From Pseudomonas sp. WJP1 (GTDB lineage: Bacteria; Pseudomonadota; Gammaproteobacteria; Pseudomonadales; Pseudomonadaceae): DNA of 64,000 nt. Below are positions 39,592-51,376 of the stretch, piece by piece (the first letter of the stretch is position 1; every line of letters begins with the position of its first letter). A model generated the notes under the pieces. The model did not search any database. It was not told the DNA's origin and saw only the letters and a list, made by a program, of their open reading frames with translations. The stretch spans positions 5,669,001 through 5,733,000 of the forward strand of contig NZ_CP110128.1 of NCBI RefSeq assembly GCF_028471945.1, written 5' to 3'. The position numbers were made by a program, and so were the translations under genes.

Positions 39592-39618
39592 AAAAAACCC
39601 GCGGCAAGCGCGGGTTTC
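39592..39618 (-). terminator. cpoB terminator
   Basis: On the minus strand AAACCCGCGCTTGCCGCGGG is followed by TTTTTTC, 23 bases after the cpoB stop. Confidence 0.85.
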
Positions 39619-39640
39619 TTCAAAGCGGGTCAAGCAGCCC

Positions 39641-40486
39641 TTACATTTTCTGCAGGTCACGCTGGGCCAGCTGAGCGGCGGAAGTGCCCGGATACTGGGC
39701 CACCACCTGTTGCAGAATGCCTTTTACCTTGTCGGGATGACCCAGGCGGCGCTCTACATCAGCGAGCTTGTACAGCGAGTCAGGCACTTTGGCGTGCTTG
39801 GGGTACAGCTGCGAAACCTTGGCAAATGCCTGACCTGCACCTTGCAGATCGCCTTTGGCCAGGTTCACTTCGCCCAACCAGTACTGGGCATTGCCCGCGT
39901 ACTGGCTGTTCGGGTATTTGCGCAGGAAAGCGGCAAAAGCCTGGCTGGCCTTGTCGAAATCCTTGGCCTTGATCAGGTCGAAGGCAGCATCGTAATAGAG
40001 CTTTTCCTTCGCCGGATCCGCCGGCTCGCTACCCGCGGCGGGTGCTTGAGCGGCTGCCGCTCCTGCACCTGCAGCTGCGCCAGCTGCTGCACCGGGGGCA
40101 TTCAAATCGCCACCGGTGGAAGAATTTTCAGGCGTCGCGGCAGGTGCAACACCGCTACCTATGCGCCGATCAAGATCCTGGTATCGCTCCAGGCTTTCCT
40201 GCTTCATGCGCGCTACATCATTTTGCAGAACCTCGATCGCACCTTGCTGGCGCTCGATCTGTTGCTGCATGGATTGCAGTTGGTTGAACAGCTCGCCCTG
40301 TGCCGAGACAGGGGCCGAAACCCCTCCCCCGGCATAGGCGCCGTTCGTACCGTAACCTGCAGGCGGATAACTGGTCCCGCTATTGTTATAGCCGGAGTCA
40401 TTTTCGACCACAGGAACCGCAGCCCACGCCGCAAGCGGCGCAAGGCTGAGAGCCAGAACAGTTACAGCACGACGGCACGTTCGCAT
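39641..40486 (-). CDS. cpoB: CpoB (YbgF), Tol-Pal system TPR protein
   Basis: 281 residues. Signal peptide MRTCRRAVTVLALSLAPLAA, an N-terminal coiled coil for trimer formation (QSMQQQIERQQGAIEVLQ), a Gly/Ala linker with AAGAAAGAGAAAA, then TPR repeats (KLYYDAAFDLIKAKDFDKA to the end). Known to link peptidoglycan synthase activity with Tol-Pal during division. It follows pal by 6 bases. Confidence 0.94.
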   Translation of the reverse strand: MRTCRRAVTVLALSLAPLAAWAAVPVVENDSGYNNSGTSYPPAGYGTNGAYAGGGVSAPVSAQGELFNQLQSMQQQIERQQGAIEVLQNDVARMKQESLERYQDLDRRIGSGVAPAATPENSSTGGDLNAPGAAAGAAAGAGAAAAQAPAAGSEPADPAKEKLYYDAAFDLIKAKDFDKASQAFAAFLRKYPNSQYAGNAQYWLGEVNLAKGDLQGAGQAFAKVSQLYPKHAKVPDSLYKLADVERRLGHPDKVKGILQQVVAQYPGTSAAQLAQRDLQKM

Positions 40487-40492
40487 GACGAA

Positions 40493-40990
40493 TTACTTAC
40501 GCAGTTCGACGCGACGGTTTTGAGCCCAGGACTGCTCGTCGTTGCCGGTAGCAACTGGACGCTCTTCGCCGTAGGAAACCAGTTCCAGCTGAGCTGGGGA
40601 AACACCTTGCAGTACCAGGTAGCGCTGAACGGCTTTCGCACGACGCTCGCCCAGTGCCATGTTGTACTCACGAGTACCACGTTCGTCGGTGTTGCCTTCC
40701 AGAACAACGCGAGCGCCGTTTGCTTTCAGGTCTTTGGCGTGAACGTCCAGAGCGCGCATGGCTTCTGGCTTCAGGTCCGAACTGTCGTATTCGAAGTAGA
40801 AAGTGGTGATAGCGCGCAGTGCAGCTTCTTCGCTCAGGGAGCCGTCAACTGCACCAGTGTTTGCGCCGTAACCAGCGTTTGGATCTACCGCGCCTTCACC
40901 GGCATTGTCGCCGCCTTTGGACGAGCAACCTACAGCTACAGCCATGGCCAGTGCCAGCGCAGCAAATTTACCAAACTTCAGCATTTCCAT
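40493..40990 (-). CDS. pal: Pal (OprL), peptidoglycan-associated lipoprotein
   Basis: 165 residues. Lipoprotein signal with lipobox AVAVGC (lipidated C22), flexible Gly/Asn region, then an OmpA-like peptidoglycan-binding domain ([33 protein letters not shown]). Nearly the textbook P. aeruginosa OprL sequence. Confidence 0.97.
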   Translation of the reverse strand: MEMLKFGKFAALALAMAVAVGCSSKGGDNAGEGAVDPNAGYGANTGAVDGSLSEEAALRAITTFYFEYDSSDLKPEAMRALDVHAKDLKANGARVVLEGNTDERGTREYNMALGERRAKAVQRYLVLQGVSPAQLELVSYGEERPVATGNDEQSWAQNRRVELRK

Positions 40991-41042
40991 CGTGAAACTC
41001 CTAATGAACCCCAGTGTGTTAAGTACAACGTATAGCGCCGCG

Positions 41043-42344
41043 TCAGTTCAGGTAAGGGGACCAGGAAGGTTCTCTGACTTCGCCTTGAGCGGTAGGAAGC
41101 GGGAGCCTTACGCGTCCATTGATAGACACGAGCATCAAGACTCCCCGGCCCTGCTGGCGGGTGGCGTAGATTACCATGGTGCCGTTGGGCGCGACAGTAG
41201 GCGACTCGTCCAGAGTGCTATCAGTGAGGATTTTTACGCTACCGCGCTGCAAATCCTGGGCCGCCACCTTGAAATTGGTGAAACCTTCCTGACGATGGAT
41301 CATCACCAGGGTCTTTTCATCGGCCGACAGTTTAGGGTTGGCGTTGTAGTTACCCACGAAAGTCACGCGCTCGGCACCACCGCCACCAGCGCTGGTCTTG
41401 TAGATCTGCGGCTTGCCGCCACGGTCGGAGGTGAAGTAGATGGTCGAACCATCCTTGCCCCAGAACGGTTCGGTGTTGATGCCCTGACCGTTGGTGACGC
41501 GACTGATCGAGCGCGAACCCAGGTTCATCACGTAGATGTCCGGGTTACCGTCTTTCGACAGTACGAATGCCAGGCGATTGCCATCCGGCGACCAGGCTGG
41601 CGCGCCGTTCAGGCCTTCGAAGTTGGTGATCTGCTCACGGCGACCGGTGTCGATGTTCTGCATGAAGATGCGCGGACGCTTCTGCTCGAACGAGACGTAG
41701 GCGATACGCTTGCCATCGGGAGCGAAACGCGGCGACAGGATCGGCTCGCGCGATTGCAGCAGGGTCACGGCACGGGCACCGTCATAGTCCGAACGTTGCA
41801 GCGTGTAACGCGTGTTCTTTTCGGAGAAGCGCTCGGCCGTCACGTACAGCAGGCGAGTCGAGAACGCACCCTTGATGCCGGTGAGTTTTTCGAACGACTG
41901 GTCGGCGATGTAGTGCGACATGTCGCGCAACTGATCGACACTGCCCGACACGCTGCCGGTGAGCACTTGTTGCTCGGTGGCGACGTTGAACAGGGCGTAC
42001 TGAACCTGCAGGCGACCGCCCGCTGGCGCAATGCTGCCGACCATGACGTACTGGGCGCCCAGCGCCTTGAAGTCACGGAAGATGATTTCGCTCGCCTGGC
42101 TCGGCTGGCTGATCATGTTCTGTTTTGGAATCGGCGAGTAGTAACCCGAGTTGCGCAGGTCGTTACCGATGATTTCCGCCATGTCGTCCGGCAGCACGCT
42201 GCCGCCCTGGTTGCCGAACGGCACGACGGCGATCGGGGTAGCCCGATCGGTGCCGCTGGTGACTAGGATGTTTTTCTCATCTGCCATCGCGATCCCTGCC
42301 ATGCAGCAGATCACGACGAGCATTCCTCGAAGGAGGTTTCTCAC
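41043..42344 (-). CDS. tolB: TolB, periplasmic Tol-Pal protein
   Basis: 433 residues. Signal peptide [22 protein letters not shown]-terminal alpha/beta domain, then a beta-propeller built of repeats such as [17 protein letters not shown] and [16 protein letters not shown]. It overlaps tolA by four bases. Confidence 0.97.
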   Translation of the reverse strand: MRNLLRGMLVVICCMAGIAMADEKNILVTSGTDRATPIAVVPFGNQGGSVLPDDMAEIIGNDLRNSGYYSPIPKQNMISQPSQASEIIFRDFKALGAQYVMVGSIAPAGGRLQVQYALFNVATEQQVLTGSVSGSVDQLRDMSHYIADQSFEKLTGIKGAFSTRLLYVTAERFSEKNTRYTLQRSDYDGARAVTLLQSREPILSPRFAPDGKRIAYVSFEQKRPRIFMQNIDTGRREQITNFEGLNGAPAWSPDGNRLAFVLSKDGNPDIYVMNLGSRSISRVTNGQGINTEPFWGKDGSTIYFTSDRGGKPQIYKTSAGGGGAERVTFVGNYNANPKLSADEKTLVMIHRQEGFTNFKVAAQDLQRGSVKILTDSTLDESPTVAPNGTMVIYATRQQGRGVLMLVSINGRVRLPLPTAQGEVREPSWSPYLN

Positions 42345-43438
42345 GGGGCTAGATCCTCAGGTGTGAATGTCATCTTGAATGAACGATACGGAGCAAAATC
42401 GCTCGGCTTCATTCCCTGCATTTCTGTCAAACGTCCAATATTCTTCACTGCCGCTACGGCTGAAGCGTCAAACGGACCGTCGCCACTGGACTTGAGCACC
42501 TTGACCGAGGTCACCGTACCGTCCGGCAACATGCCGATTTGCAGCTGAACCGTCATGCCTTTGCGGGCCGAAGGTGGACGAGCCCAGCCTTCCGCTGCAC
42601 GCAATCGAATCAGGTCATCGAAGCTGCCGGCGACTTCGTCGCCCTGCTCATCGGCCAAGGCCTGCTGACGCTGCGGCGTGTCGGAAAGCAAATCTGCCAA
42701 GGCCTGAGCCTTCTTGTCTTCGGCGGATTTACGCGCCGCATCCTGCGCTTTCTTCTTCGCAGCATCGGCAGCAGCTTTCTTCTTCGCTTCTTCGGCGACT
42801 TTCTTCTTCGCCTCTTCAGCTTCAGCTTTCTTCTTGGCGTCTTCGGCGGCTTTCTTCTTCGCGTCTTCGACGATCTTTTTCTTCGCTTCTTCAGCGGCCG
42901 CTTTCTTGGCCTCTTCTTCAGCAGCCTTCTTGGCTTCCTCTTCCGCTTTCTTCTTGGCTATATCAGCCAATTGTTTCTCTTCTGCCTTCTTGGCTTCGGC
43001 GGTCTTCTTCGCTTCATCGGCTTTCTTGGCTTCGTCGGCCTTCTTGGCCTCGTCAGCCTTTTTCGCCTCTTCCGCTTTCTTCGACTCGTCGGCCTTCTTG
43101 GCTTCCTCGGCCTTTTGAGCCGCTTCTTCTTTCTTTTGTTCCGCAGCTTTCACCGCTTCCTGTTCGACCTTCTTCTGTTCCAGCTGCTCGACTTCGGTCT
43201 GGCGCGCGGCGGATTTCTTCGCCTCACCCGCAATCTTCTGATTGGTCTGGGTGGTTGCCTGACTTTTCGATTTCAGCTGGTACAGGGTCGCCTGGACAAT
43301 CGGCTTGGCCGGCGGCAACTCCGGAGTGAAGGCAAAACTGACAAACAGCATGCCGAACACCAGCACGTGCAAGCCAATCGCCCAGACACTAGGCCAGAAG
43401 TAGCTTTCCGAGGCGGACGGCTCTCGCTGTTGCTGCAT
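42341..43438 (-). CDS. tolA: TolA, periplasm-spanning energy transducer
   Basis: 365 residues. One N-terminal membrane helix ([20 protein letters not shown]), a long Lys/Ala/Glu-rich helical domain (about 75-255) made of degenerate [13 protein letters not shown] repeats, and a globular C-terminal domain ([23 protein letters not shown]) that contacts Pal/TolB. The repeat region makes long meaningless open frames on the other strand. Confidence 0.96.
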   Translation of the reverse strand: MQQQREPSASESYFWPSVWAIGLHVLVFGMLFVSFAFTPELPPAKPIVQATLYQLKSKSQATTQTNQKIAGEAKKSAARQTEVEQLEQKKVEQEAVKAAEQKKEEAAQKAEEAKKADESKKAEEAKKADEAKKADEAKKADEAKKTAEAKKAEEKQLADIAKKKAEEEAKKAAEEEAKKAAAEEAKKKIVEDAKKKAAEDAKKKAEAEEAKKKVAEEAKKKAAADAAKKKAQDAARKSAEDKKAQALADLLSDTPQRQQALADEQGDEVAGSFDDLIRLRAAEGWARPPSARKGMTVQLQIGMLPDGTVTSVKVLKSSGDGPFDASAVAAVKNIGRLTEMQGMKPSDFAPYRSFKMTFTPEDLAP

Positions 43439-43899
43439 CAGGGCGCCTCGGTAATCAAGCCAACATTACCGACGCCGGCTTTCTGCAACCCGCCCATCGC
43501 GCCCATGACAGACCCGTAGTCGACGCTCTTGTCGCCACGAATGAAGACCTGGGTACGCTTGCCGCCTTCGTTGCCGACGCGAATGATCTTGGTCACCGCG
43601 TCAGTCATCTGCGGCAGGGTCATGGCGCGGTCTTGTTGCTTCTCTGTGTCGACTTCGCTGCCAAGGTTCCAGTAGTAGGTCTTGTCAGCCTTGATCGAAA
43701 TGGTCAGGACCTGGGTGTTGTTGTCCTGCGGCAAGGCTTCGCTGGAAACCTTGGGCAGATCAACTTTCACGCCCTGATTGAGCATTGGCGCGGTCACCAT
43801 GAAGATGACCAGCAGCACCAACATCACGTCGATGTAGGGCACCACGTTCATCTCGGCGACCGGCTTGCGCTTTTTGCGAGCTCGAGCGATTAAAGCCAT
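43438..43899 (-). CDS. tolR: TolR, ion-channel component
   Basis: 153 residues, ExbD/TolR family. The single helix carries the proton-path aspartate in VPYIDVMLVLLVIFMV. The stop and the tolA start share one base (TGATG). Confidence 0.97.
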   Translation of the reverse strand: MALIARARKKRKPVAEMNVVPYIDVMLVLLVIFMVTAPMLNQGVKVDLPKVSSEALPQDNNTQVLTISIKADKTYYWNLGSEVDTEKQQDRAMTLPQMTDAVTKIIRVGNEGGKRTQVFIRGDKSVDYGSVMGAMGGLQKAGVGNVGLITEAP

Positions 43900-43913
43900 T
43901 GGAAATTACCTGC

Positions 43914-44609
43914 TTATTCTTCGCTGGTGTGCACTTTGCGGTGCAGGATCGCCTGGAATTCGTCGGCGAAGGTGTAGTAACGGCCCAGCAAGGTTTCGCT
44001 GCGGGCAGCAAAACGGTTGTAAGCGATAACGGCTGGAATGGCGGCGAACAGACCGATCGCGGTGGCGATCAGGGCTTCGGCGATACCGGGTGCCACGGTG
44101 GCCAGGGTGGCTTGCTGGGCAGTCGCCAGGCCACGGAAGGAGTTCATGATGCCCCAGACGGTACCGAACAGACCGATGTACGGGCTCACGGAGCCGACGG
44201 TGGCGAGGAACGGCAGGCTCTGCTCGAGCTTTTCTTCTTCGCGGGAAATGGCAACGCGCATGGCACGGGCCACGCCTTCCATGACCGCTTCCGGGTCAAC
44301 GCCTGGCTGCTGGCGCAGACGGGAGAATTCCTTGAAGCCGGCACGGAAGATCTGCTCGACACCGGAATCCGGGTCCGGGTTGCTGCCCGCCTGACGGTAG
44401 AGTTTGGACAGGTCGATACCCGACCAGAAGCGCTCTTCGAAGCTCTCCAGGGCGCGTCGACCGGCGCGCAGCAGGTTGCTGCGCTGAAAGATCATGATCC
44501 ATGAGGTCACCGATGCGGCTACCAGGGTCAGCATTACCAGTTGCACCACGATACTGGCATTGCTGACCAGGCTCCACATGGAGGAATGGTCGACGACGTT
44601 AGCTTCCAC
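43914..44609 (-). CDS. tolQ: TolQ, proton channel component
   Basis: 231 residues, MotA/TolQ/ExbB family with three membrane helices; [18 protein letters not shown] is the conserved pore segment. It starts 11 bases inside the end of ybgC, so translation is coupled. Confidence 0.97.
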   Translation of the reverse strand: MEANVVDHSSMWSLVSNASIVVQLVMLTLVAASVTSWIMIFQRSNLLRAGRRALESFEERFWSGIDLSKLYRQAGSNPDPDSGVEQIFRAGFKEFSRLRQQPGVDPEAVMEGVARAMRVAISREEEKLEQSLPFLATVGSVSPYIGLFGTVWGIMNSFRGLATAQQATLATVAPGIAEALIATAIGLFAAIPAVIAYNRFAARSETLLGRYYTFADEFQAILHRKVHTSEE

Positions 44610-45066
44610 GCTTTATCTCCTGCTTTGAGTGTGTACCCGCGCCGCTCACGGCGGCAAAGGCCGCTCGCAGAGCTTCGGGAATGGCCCGGGGTTTTAAACT
44701 TTCAGTGCGCACACAGGCCACCAGAAACTGCCCCTCACAGAGCAGTACATCATCCGTGGCCCGCCTGACCTGCTGCTTGAAGCGCAAGCTGGCACGGTTC
44801 AATTCGACTACTTCAGCGCTTACCAGCAGCTCGTCATCCAGTCGCGCCGGCGCGTGGTAGCGCGCTTCGCTGGAATGCACGACGAACAACAGGTCCTCTC
44901 CGGCAAGCTGCGATTGGGCAAAGCCCAGCTCTCGTAGCCGCTCGGTTCGAGCCCGTTCCATAAACTTGAGGTAATTGACGTAATACACGATGCCGCCCGC
45001 ATCGGTGTCCTCGTAATAAACGCGACAACGATGTGCGAAAGGCTCAAGCCCGTTTTGCGCGCGCAT
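44599..45066 (-). CDS. ybgC: YbgC, acyl-CoA thioesterase of the tol-pal operon
   Basis: 155 residues, hot-dog fold. The catalytic motif [19 protein letters not shown] is intact. First gene of the ybgC-tolQRAB-pal-cpoB cluster. It hydrolyses acyl-CoA or acyl-ACP, linked in E. coli to phospholipid metabolism. Confidence 0.94.
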   Translation of the reverse strand: MRAQNGLEPFAHRCRVYYEDTDAGGIVYYVNYLKFMERARTERLRELGFAQSQLAGEDLLFVVHSSEARYHAPARLDDELLVSAEVVELNRASLRFKQQVRRATDDVLLCEGQFLVACVRTESLKPRAIPEALRAAFAAVSGAGTHSKQEIKRGS

Positions 45067-45193
45067 ACTCTAGTGCTTACTCCTCGGGTTGCCAATCCGG
45101 CCAGGCAACTGTTTTTCAATGTTCTGCGGCTTTCGCGCAAAAGTACGGTGCTGGGACCACACTTTGCCCGAAAAAATCAGCTCGCAATGTTAA

Positions 45194-46255
45194 TTAATCG
45201 TCCACGGCATCAAGGAACTCGTCTACCACGGGCATTTCGCCCAATCGTGACGGAATGTTTAAGCCGAAGTGCAGGTACGCATGCCGGGTCACCACCCGCC
45301 CCCGCGGTGTACGCATGATGTAGCCCTGCTGGATCAGGTAGGGTTCCAGCACGTCTTCAATGGTGTGACGCTCTTCGCTGATGGCCGCCGCCAGGCTGTC
45401 CACCCCCACCGGCCCGCCATCGAACTTCTCGATCATGGTCAGCAGCAGGCGTCGATCCTGGTGATCGAAGCCACGTTCATCGACGTCCAGCAGGTTCAGG
45501 GCCAGGTCGGCGATCGGCTTGGTGATATGGCCCTTGGCACGCACTTGCGCGAAGTCCCGCACCCGGCGCAGCAAGCGGTTGGCGATACGCGGCGTACCGC
45601 GGGCACGCCGGGCGATTTCGAAGGCGCCCTCCGGGTCCAGTGGCAAGCCGAGGATGTTCGCCGAGCGACTGACAATCGTCGACAGGTCGGCGTTGCTGTA
45701 GAACTCCAGGCGCTGGACGATGCCGAAACGGTCACGCAACGGGTTGGTCAGCATCCCCGCCCGCGTGGTCGCGCCGACCAGGGTGAACGGCGGCAGATCC
45801 AGCTTGATCGACCGCGCGGCTGGCCCTTCGCCGATCATGATGTCGAGCTGGAAGTCCTCCATGGCCGGGTACAGCACTTCCTCGACAATCGGCGACAAGC
45901 GATGGATTTCATCGATGAACAGCACGTCGTGTGGCTCGAGGTTGGTCAGCAGCGCCGCCAGGTCGCCCGGACGCTCGAGGACCGGCCCCGATGTGCTCTT
46001 GATCGACACGCCCATTTCCTGGGCGATGATATTGGCCAGGGTGGTCTTGCCCAGACCCGGCGGGCCGAAGATCAAGGTGTGGTCCAGGGACTCGCTACGC
46101 CCGCGGGCAGCCTGGATGAACAGCTCCATTTGCTCGCGAACGGTCGGCTGGCCAATGTACTCGGCCAGGCTGACGGGGCGAATCGCCCGGTCCTGGATTT
46201 CCTCGCGATCACGGGGGGCACCCGTGGCGGCGATCAGACGATCAGCTTCAATCAC
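45194..46255 (-). CDS. ruvB: RuvB, Holliday-junction branch-migration ATPase
   Basis: 353 residues. Walker [10 protein letters not shown], Walker B LFIDEIHR, sensor GATTRAG and a C-terminal winged helix ending in a [13 protein letters not shown] stretch. It abuts the ruvA stop directly. Confidence 0.98.
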   Translation of the reverse strand: MIEADRLIAATGAPRDREEIQDRAIRPVSLAEYIGQPTVREQMELFIQAARGRSESLDHTLIFGPPGLGKTTLANIIAQEMGVSIKSTSGPVLERPGDLAALLTNLEPHDVLFIDEIHRLSPIVEEVLYPAMEDFQLDIMIGEGPAARSIKLDLPPFTLVGATTRAGMLTNPLRDRFGIVQRLEFYSNADLSTIVSRSANILGLPLDPEGAFEIARRARGTPRIANRLLRRVRDFAQVRAKGHITKPIADLALNLLDVDERGFDHQDRRLLLTMIEKFDGGPVGVDSLAAAISEERHTIEDVLEPYLIQQGYIMRTPRGRVVTRHAYLHFGLNIPSRLGEMPVVDEFLDAVDD

Positions 46256-46864
46256 TTAGATCATTCCCTTCAGGGCACGACGAATCAGGTCTTCGCTGCT
46301 CAAGCCTTTCTCCTTGATCGCGGAAATCGCCTTGCTGGCTTCCTGCGGCTTGTAGCCCAGGGAGATCAGCGCGCTGACCGCGTCGTTTTCGGCAGTATTG
46401 ACCGGCGCAGGGGCATCCGGCTGGTTGGGTACCAGGGCAAACATGGCCGGTACGGTTTCCCAGGCCTTGAAGCGATCCTTGAGCTCCACCAACAGGCGTT
46501 CGGCGGTTTTCTTGCCCACGCCCGGCACCTTGGTCAGGGCCGAGGTGTCCTGGGACTGCACGCAACGCACCAGCTCGTCGACTTCCAGGCTCGACATCAA
46601 GGCCAGGGCCAGTTTCGGCCCTACACCATTGAGACGGATCAGTTCGCGAAAAAAGTCTCGCTCACGCTTGCCGACGAAGCCATAGAGTAACTGCGCGTCT
46701 TCGCGTACGACCAGATGGGTGTGCAGTGTCAGCGGTTCACCGACCGGCGGCAGGCGATAAAGCGTGGTCATGGGCACTTCAAGCTCATACCCCAGGCCAT
46801 TTACATCCAGAATCAGGTGCGGCGGCTGTTTTTCAGCCAGTGTGCCGCGCAAGCGTCCAATCAC
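46256..46864 (-). CDS. ruvA: RuvA, Holliday-junction binding protein
   Basis: 202 residues. The GTG start at 46864 (read [14 protein letters not shown]) has AAGGA upstream; an in-frame ATG 69 bases earlier would add residues without family support. OB fold, two helix-hairpin-helix motifs ([26 protein letters not shown]) and a C-terminal RuvB-contact domain. Confidence 0.97.
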   Translation of the reverse strand: MIGRLRGTLAEKQPPHLILDVNGLGYELEVPMTTLYRLPPVGEPLTLHTHLVVREDAQLLYGFVGKRERDFFRELIRLNGVGPKLALALMSSLEVDELVRCVQSQDTSALTKVPGVGKKTAERLLVELKDRFKAWETVPAMFALVPNQPDAPAPVNTAENDAVSALISLGYKPQEASKAISAIKEKGLSSEDLIRRALKGMI

Positions 46865-46978
46865 GTTACAGATCCTTGAGCGTTGGCCAGCCCTGGGCCA
46901 GCGACTGACAGAACAAGGGTTTTGCGCCGACAACCCAGGCGCATGCCCCTCATTCCAGAAAATTGATTGCTGATGCTA

Positions 46979-47503
46979 TCAGAGACGCAGGCGCCCGCCA
47001 CGACTGCGTGCCGCACCCAGGCCATGGGGCAACAGGCTGGAGCGGGTGTGCGCATGGCAAATCGCAATGGCCAGGGCATCGGAGGCGTCGATTTGCGGTT
47101 TACTGGTCAGCTTCAACATGTGCATGACCATCATCTGCACCTGCTCTTTATTCGCCGCACCGGTGCCGACCACAGCTTGCTTGACCTGGGTGGCCGTGTA
47201 TTCGGCGATTTCCAGGTTTTCTTCCGCGCCAGCCACAATGGCCGCCCCACGGGCCTGCCCCAGCTTCAGGGCGGAATCGGCATTACGGGCCATGAACACT
47301 TTTTCGATGCCCATGGTGACGGGACCGTAGGTCTGGATGATTTCCCGTACGCCGCGATAAACGATCTGCAGGCGCTCATGCAGCTCGCCCGCACCGGTGC
47401 GGATGCAACCGGAGGCCACGTACTCACAGCCACGACCGGTATCGCGCACCACGCCATAGCCGGTAATGCGCGAACCGGGGTCGATACCAAGAATTAAAGT
47501 CAT
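46979..47503 (-). CDS. ruvC: RuvC, Holliday-junction resolvase
   Basis: 174 residues. Catalytic residues lie in [14 protein letters not shown] (D), GIEKVF (E) and the C-terminal [12 protein letters not shown] (D/D). Upstream of ruvA in the ruvCAB order. Confidence 0.98.
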   Translation of the reverse strand: MTLILGIDPGSRITGYGVVRDTGRGCEYVASGCIRTGAGELHERLQIVYRGVREIIQTYGPVTMGIEKVFMARNADSALKLGQARGAAIVAGAEENLEIAEYTATQVKQAVVGTGAANKEQVQMMVMHMLKLTSKPQIDASDALAIAICHAHTRSSLLPHGLGAARSRGGRLRL

Positions 47504-47553
47504 AACGCCTGTGGATTCAGTAAAAGCACGATATTCAATACAGTGAATAACAA

Positions 47554-47644
47554 ATGTGGGAGCGAGCCTGCTCGCGAAAGCGGTTTCATATTCAGCAACG
47601 ATGTTGCCTGAAAATCCGCATTCGCGAGCAGGCTCGCTCCCACA
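47554..47644. repeat. REP pair between pmpR and ruvC
   Basis: AATGTGGGAGCGAGCCTGCT and its inverse copy ending CGCTCCCACA. Confidence 0.9.
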
Positions 47645-47661
47645 AAGGATCCTGGTTGCCC

Positions 47662-48408
47662 TTAACCGAGCTGTGCGGCGACCGACTCCGGAATGTCCGC
47701 GTTGGAGTAGACGTTCTGCACGTCATCCAGGTCTTCGAGCATATCGATCAGCTTGAGGACTTTCTCCGCCCCTTCCAGGTCCAGTTCGGCACTGGTGGTC
47801 GGCAGCATGACGATTTCTGCGTCATCACCCTTGAAACCGGCCGCTTCAAGCGCATTACGCACGGAATAGAACCCGGCAAACGAGGTGAAGACATCGATGG
47901 AACCGTCTTCATTGGTCACCACGTCATCGGCATCGGCTTCCATGGCCGCTTCCATCAGTGCGTCTTCGTCGACGCCCTGGGCGAAGGAAATCTGCCCCTT
48001 GCGCTCGAACAGGTAGGCCACCGAACCATCGGTGCCGAGGTTGCCGCCGCACTTGCTGAACGCGTGACGAACCGCGGCCGCGGTGCGATTGCGGTTGTCG
48101 GTCATGCACTCGACCATCACCGCCACGCCACCCGGGCCGTAGCCTTCGTAGGTCAGCTCGACCATGTCGTCGGTATCGGCAGCACCGGCACCACGGGCTA
48201 CCGCCCGGTCGATGATGTCGCGACTCATGTTCGCCCCAAGGGCCTTGTCCAGCGCCAGGCGCAGGCGCGGGTTGGAGCCTGGATCGCCACCACCTTGACG
48301 GGCCGCGACGGTCAGCTCACGAATCCACTTGGTGAATATCTTGCCCTTTTTGGCATCCTGACGTTCTTTGCGGTGCTTGATGTTCGCCCACTTGGAATGA
48401 CCTGCCAT
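47662..48408 (-). CDS. pmpR: YebC/PmpR-family regulator
   Basis: 248 residues starting [22 protein letters not shown], the invariant N-terminus of the family. In P. aeruginosa the homolog represses pqsR; YebC proteins also help ribosomes at polyproline stretches. Start at 48408 is fixed by the conserved N-terminus. Confidence 0.95.
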   Translation of the reverse strand: MAGHSKWANIKHRKERQDAKKGKIFTKWIRELTVAARQGGGDPGSNPRLRLALDKALGANMSRDIIDRAVARGAGAADTDDMVELTYEGYGPGGVAVMVECMTDNRNRTAAAVRHAFSKCGGNLGTDGSVAYLFERKGQISFAQGVDEDALMEAAMEADADDVVTNEDGSIDVFTSFAGFYSVRNALEAAGFKGDDAEIVMLPTTSAELDLEGAEKVLKLIDMLEDLDDVQNVYSNADIPESVAAQLG

Positions 48409-48500
48409 AACTCGCTCCGAATTCTCTTTGACACATTGCCCGCCACGCTGCATCGCGCCGGCCGACAAACAAAAAATCTTGAGGTGCTCTACGTATACAG

Positions 48501-48527
48501 AAAGGGCGCATCCGAAGATGCGCCCTT
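48501..48527 (-). terminator. Hairpin between aspS and pmpR
   Basis: AAGGGCGCATC-TTCG-GATGCGCCCTT forms a perfect 11-base stem with a stable TTCG loop, then TTCTG. Weak T-run, so partial termination is likely. Confidence 0.7.
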
Positions 48528-48537
48528 CAGGTGAGCC

Positions 48538-50313
48538 TTACTCTGCCTTGGGCGTTTCGCGCAGACGAATGTGCAGTTCGCGCAATGCCTTGGCATCGAC
48601 CTGACCCGGTGCCTGAGTCATGACGTCCGCCGCGCTCTGGGTTTTCGGGAAGGCGATCACTTCACGGATCGACTGGGCGCCGGTCATCAACATCACCAGA
48701 CGGTCCAGACCGAAGGCCAGGCCACCGTGCGGCGGCGCGCCGTATTTCAGGGCGTCGAGCAGGAAGCCGAACTTCTCTTCCTGTTCCGCTTCGTTGATAC
48801 CCAGCAGACGGAACACCGACTGTTGCATCTCTTTACGGTGGATACGGATCGAACCGCCACCCAGCTCGGTACCGTTCAATACCATGTCGTAGGCACGGGA
48901 CAGGGCGCCAGCCGGGTTGGCTTCCAGCTCTGCCGGGGTGCATTTCGGCGCGGTGAACGGGTGGTGCAACGCGGTGAAGCTGCCGTCGTCGTTCTCTTCG
49001 AACATCGGGAAGTCGACGACCCACATCGGCGCCCACTTGCAGGTCAGCAGCTCCAGGTCGTGGCCGAGCTTGATCCGCAGCGCGCCCAGGGCTTCGCTGA
49101 CGATCTTGGCTTTATCGGCACCGAAGAACACGATATCGCCATCGACCGCACCGACGCGATCGAGGATCACGTTGAGGTTGGCTTCAGGAATGTTCTTCAC
49201 GATTGGCGACTGCAGGCCTTCGACGCCTTTGGCGCGCTCGTTGACCTTGATGTACGCCAGGCCCTTGGCACCGTAGATACCGACAAACTTGGTGTAATCG
49301 TCGATCTGCTTGCGCGGCATGCTTGCCCCGCCTGGAACGCGCAGCGCGGCAATGCGGCATTTAGGGTCGTTGGCCGGGCCGCTGAACACCTTGAAGTCGA
49401 CTTCCTTGAGCTGGTCGGCAACGTCCACCAGTTCCAGCGGGTTACGCAGGTCTGGCTTGTCGGAACCGTAGCGGCGCATGGCTTCTTCGAAAGTCATGTG
49501 CGGGAACTCGCCGAATTCCAGACCCAGCACTTCCTTGAACAGGTTGCGGATCATTTGTTCGGTCAGGCCCATGATCTCTTTTTCATCGAGGAAGCTGGTC
49601 TCGATGTCGATCTGGGTGAATTCCGGCTGGCGGTCAGCACGCAGGTCTTCGTCACGGAAGCACTTGGCGATCTGGTAGTAGCGGTCGAAGCCGGCCACCA
49701 TCAGCAGTTGCTTGAACAGCTGTGGCGATTGCGGCAGGGCGAAGAACGAACCGGCGTGGGTACGGCTTGGCACCAGGTAATCACGCGCACCTTCCGGGGT
49801 GGCGCGAGTCAGGATCGGCGTTTCGACGTCGAGGAAGCCGTTCTCGTCGAGGAAGCGGCGGATGCTGGTGGTCATGCGCGAACGCAGACGCAGCTTCTCG
49901 GCCATTTCCGGACGACGCAGATCCAGGAAGCGATAGCGCAGGCGGGTTTCTTCGCCAACGTCGGAGAACTCGTTCAGCGGGAACGGCGGGGTTTCCGACT
50001 CGTTCAGCACTTCCAATTCATAGCCCAGGATTTCGATCATGCCCGACGCCATGTTGGCGTTGGTGGCGCCGGCCGGACGCAGGCGAACCTTGCCGGTGAC
50101 CTTAACCACGTATTCGCTGCGCACACGGTCGGCAACGGCGAAGGTTTCAGCGCGGTCCGGGTCGAACACCACCTGGGCCAGACCGTCACGATCACGGATA
50201 TCGAGGAAAATCACCCCACCGTGGTCACGGCGACGGTGGACCCATCCGCAAAGGGTAACTTCCTGGCCTTCCAGGCTTTCGTTCAGTTGGCCGCAATAAT
50301 GGCTGCGCATCAT
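48538..50313 (-). CDS. aspS: Aspartyl-tRNA synthetase
   Basis: 591 residues, bacterial type with GAD insertion. Class II motifs: motif 2 [18 protein letters not shown] and motif 3 [12 protein letters not shown]. In Pseudomonas this enzyme is often non-discriminating (Asp/Asn), used with GatCAB; the sequence alone does not settle this. Confidence 0.98.
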   Translation of the reverse strand: MMRSHYCGQLNESLEGQEVTLCGWVHRRRDHGGVIFLDIRDRDGLAQVVFDPDRAETFAVADRVRSEYVVKVTGKVRLRPAGATNANMASGMIEILGYELEVLNESETPPFPLNEFSDVGEETRLRYRFLDLRRPEMAEKLRLRSRMTTSIRRFLDENGFLDVETPILTRATPEGARDYLVPSRTHAGSFFALPQSPQLFKQLLMVAGFDRYYQIAKCFRDEDLRADRQPEFTQIDIETSFLDEKEIMGLTEQMIRNLFKEVLGLEFGEFPHMTFEEAMRRYGSDKPDLRNPLELVDVADQLKEVDFKVFSGPANDPKCRIAALRVPGGASMPRKQIDDYTKFVGIYGAKGLAYIKVNERAKGVEGLQSPIVKNIPEANLNVILDRVGAVDGDIVFFGADKAKIVSEALGALRIKLGHDLELLTCKWAPMWVVDFPMFEENDDGSFTALHHPFTAPKCTPAELEANPAGALSRAYDMVLNGTELGGGSIRIHRKEMQQSVFRLLGINEAEQEEKFGFLLDALKYGAPPHGGLAFGLDRLVMLMTGAQSIREVIAFPKTQSAADVMTQAPGQVDAKALRELHIRLRETPKAE

Positions 50314-50422
50314 GGTAGTGGTTTCACTTCTCGTAATTCGACATTCGGTTGCAGACCTTGCGTCGCTCCACTGATGGATGACGCAAGAGCTCGCGCGTGT
50401 GGTTCAACTCAGGTCCCGGACC

Positions 50423-50644
50423 CTAGTCAGCTTTGTCGCCGCCGGCCAGGTTCTTCTTGGAACCGGTCTTGAAATCGGTCTCGTACCAGCCGGTGCCGCT
50501 GAGGCGGAAGCCTGGCATGGACAGCATCTTCTTAAGCTCTGGCGCCTGGCACGCAGGGCAGTCGACCAACGGTGCATCGCTGATCTTTTGAATGGCTTCC
50601 AACTGATGACCACAGGAAGCACATTGGTAATCGTACATCGGCAT
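50423..50644 (-). CDS. FmdB-family zinc-ribbon protein
   Basis: 73 residues starting MPMYDYQCASCGHQLEAIQ; the ribbon is CASC and CPAC. Small regulators or stability factors of unknown role. Located just upstream of aspS, as in other Pseudomonas. Start at 50644; ATG two codons later also possible. Confidence 0.88.
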   Translation of the reverse strand: MPMYDYQCASCGHQLEAIQKISDAPLVDCPACQAPELKKMLSMPGFRLSGTGWYETDFKTGSKKNLAGGDKAD

Positions 50645-50780
50645 GGGGGTTGTCTCGGCGATCAGATTGCTACCGCGCACGCTGGGTTTTGCGGCAAAGA
50701 GCGGGATTATATCCATTAAATGCAGCCTGTGCAGCCGTAAGACTGCACAGATCGACACGCTGCCCTTTGATTCATCAGGT

Positions 50781-51119
50781 TCAAGCCACCACCTGGCAAC
50801 GCCCCTCCTTGAGACTGTGGACAACACAGACCACCCGCACCAGCCCGCTGAAATTTCTCACCCCGCCATGGCGCAAATGCACCTGGCGATCGACATGGGA
50901 CAGCAACGCGCTGACCGAACAGCTATTGACCCTGGCCATGTCGGCCAAAATATCCCAATACACCTGCTCAAGCCGCAAGCAGGTGGCAAAGCCATTCAAT
51001 CGCACCGATCGGGACAACGGCCGGGCCAGCCCCATGTCGAACTCACTGACAAATGGATCGACCCTTATATCCCTGGCCTGTCCGCCCCGCCCCTCATCTC
51101 TCCTGCCTTCATATTCCAT
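50781..51119 (-). CDS. Ribbon-helix-helix domain protein
   Basis: 112 residues from MEYEGRRDEG. The part SRSVRLNGFATCLRLEQVYWDILADMARVNS fits the RHH_4 arrangement (beta strand then two helices). Likely DNA-binding; target unknown. GGAGTG lies 9-10 bases before the chosen ATG; the frame is open for 24 further codons upstream. Confidence 0.72.
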   Translation of the reverse strand: MEYEGRRDEGRGGQARDIRVDPFVSEFDMGLARPLSRSVRLNGFATCLRLEQVYWDILADMARVNSCSVSALLSHVDRQVHLRHGGVRNFSGLVRVVCVVHSLKEGRCQVVA

Positions 51120-51376
51120 ATCGCTGACACTCCTTTGCCATTTGCGGTTTCTATAAAAGCAATTTGAATGCTTATAAAAACGCCAGGGCAAAGTTATAGC
51201 CAGATGACTTTATGACCATCCGCGTAGGATAAGCCAACAACGGAAGGCGGATCAGGGAGAGCGTCCTAGTCCGGCACTTTCCCCACAGCAACGCGCGAAA
51301 ATTCGCTCAAGCAACAGGCCGCCCTTCTGACGGAAGGGGGGCGCGCGAACAGCAATGTCATCCACGCGCCGACTTA

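Noticed and set aside
42700..43200. Tandem-repeat or CRISPR-like periodicity
   Set aside because: The period comes from KKA/EAKKA codons inside tolA; there are no spacers. No CRISPR array was seen in the window.
42539..43519. Open frame of 326 codons with Leu/Phe/Gly-rich repeats on the plus strand
   Set aside because: It is the complement of the Lys/Ala repeats of tolA, not a membrane protein gene.
48571..50472. Open frame of 633 codons on the plus strand
   Set aside because: Antisense shadow of aspS.
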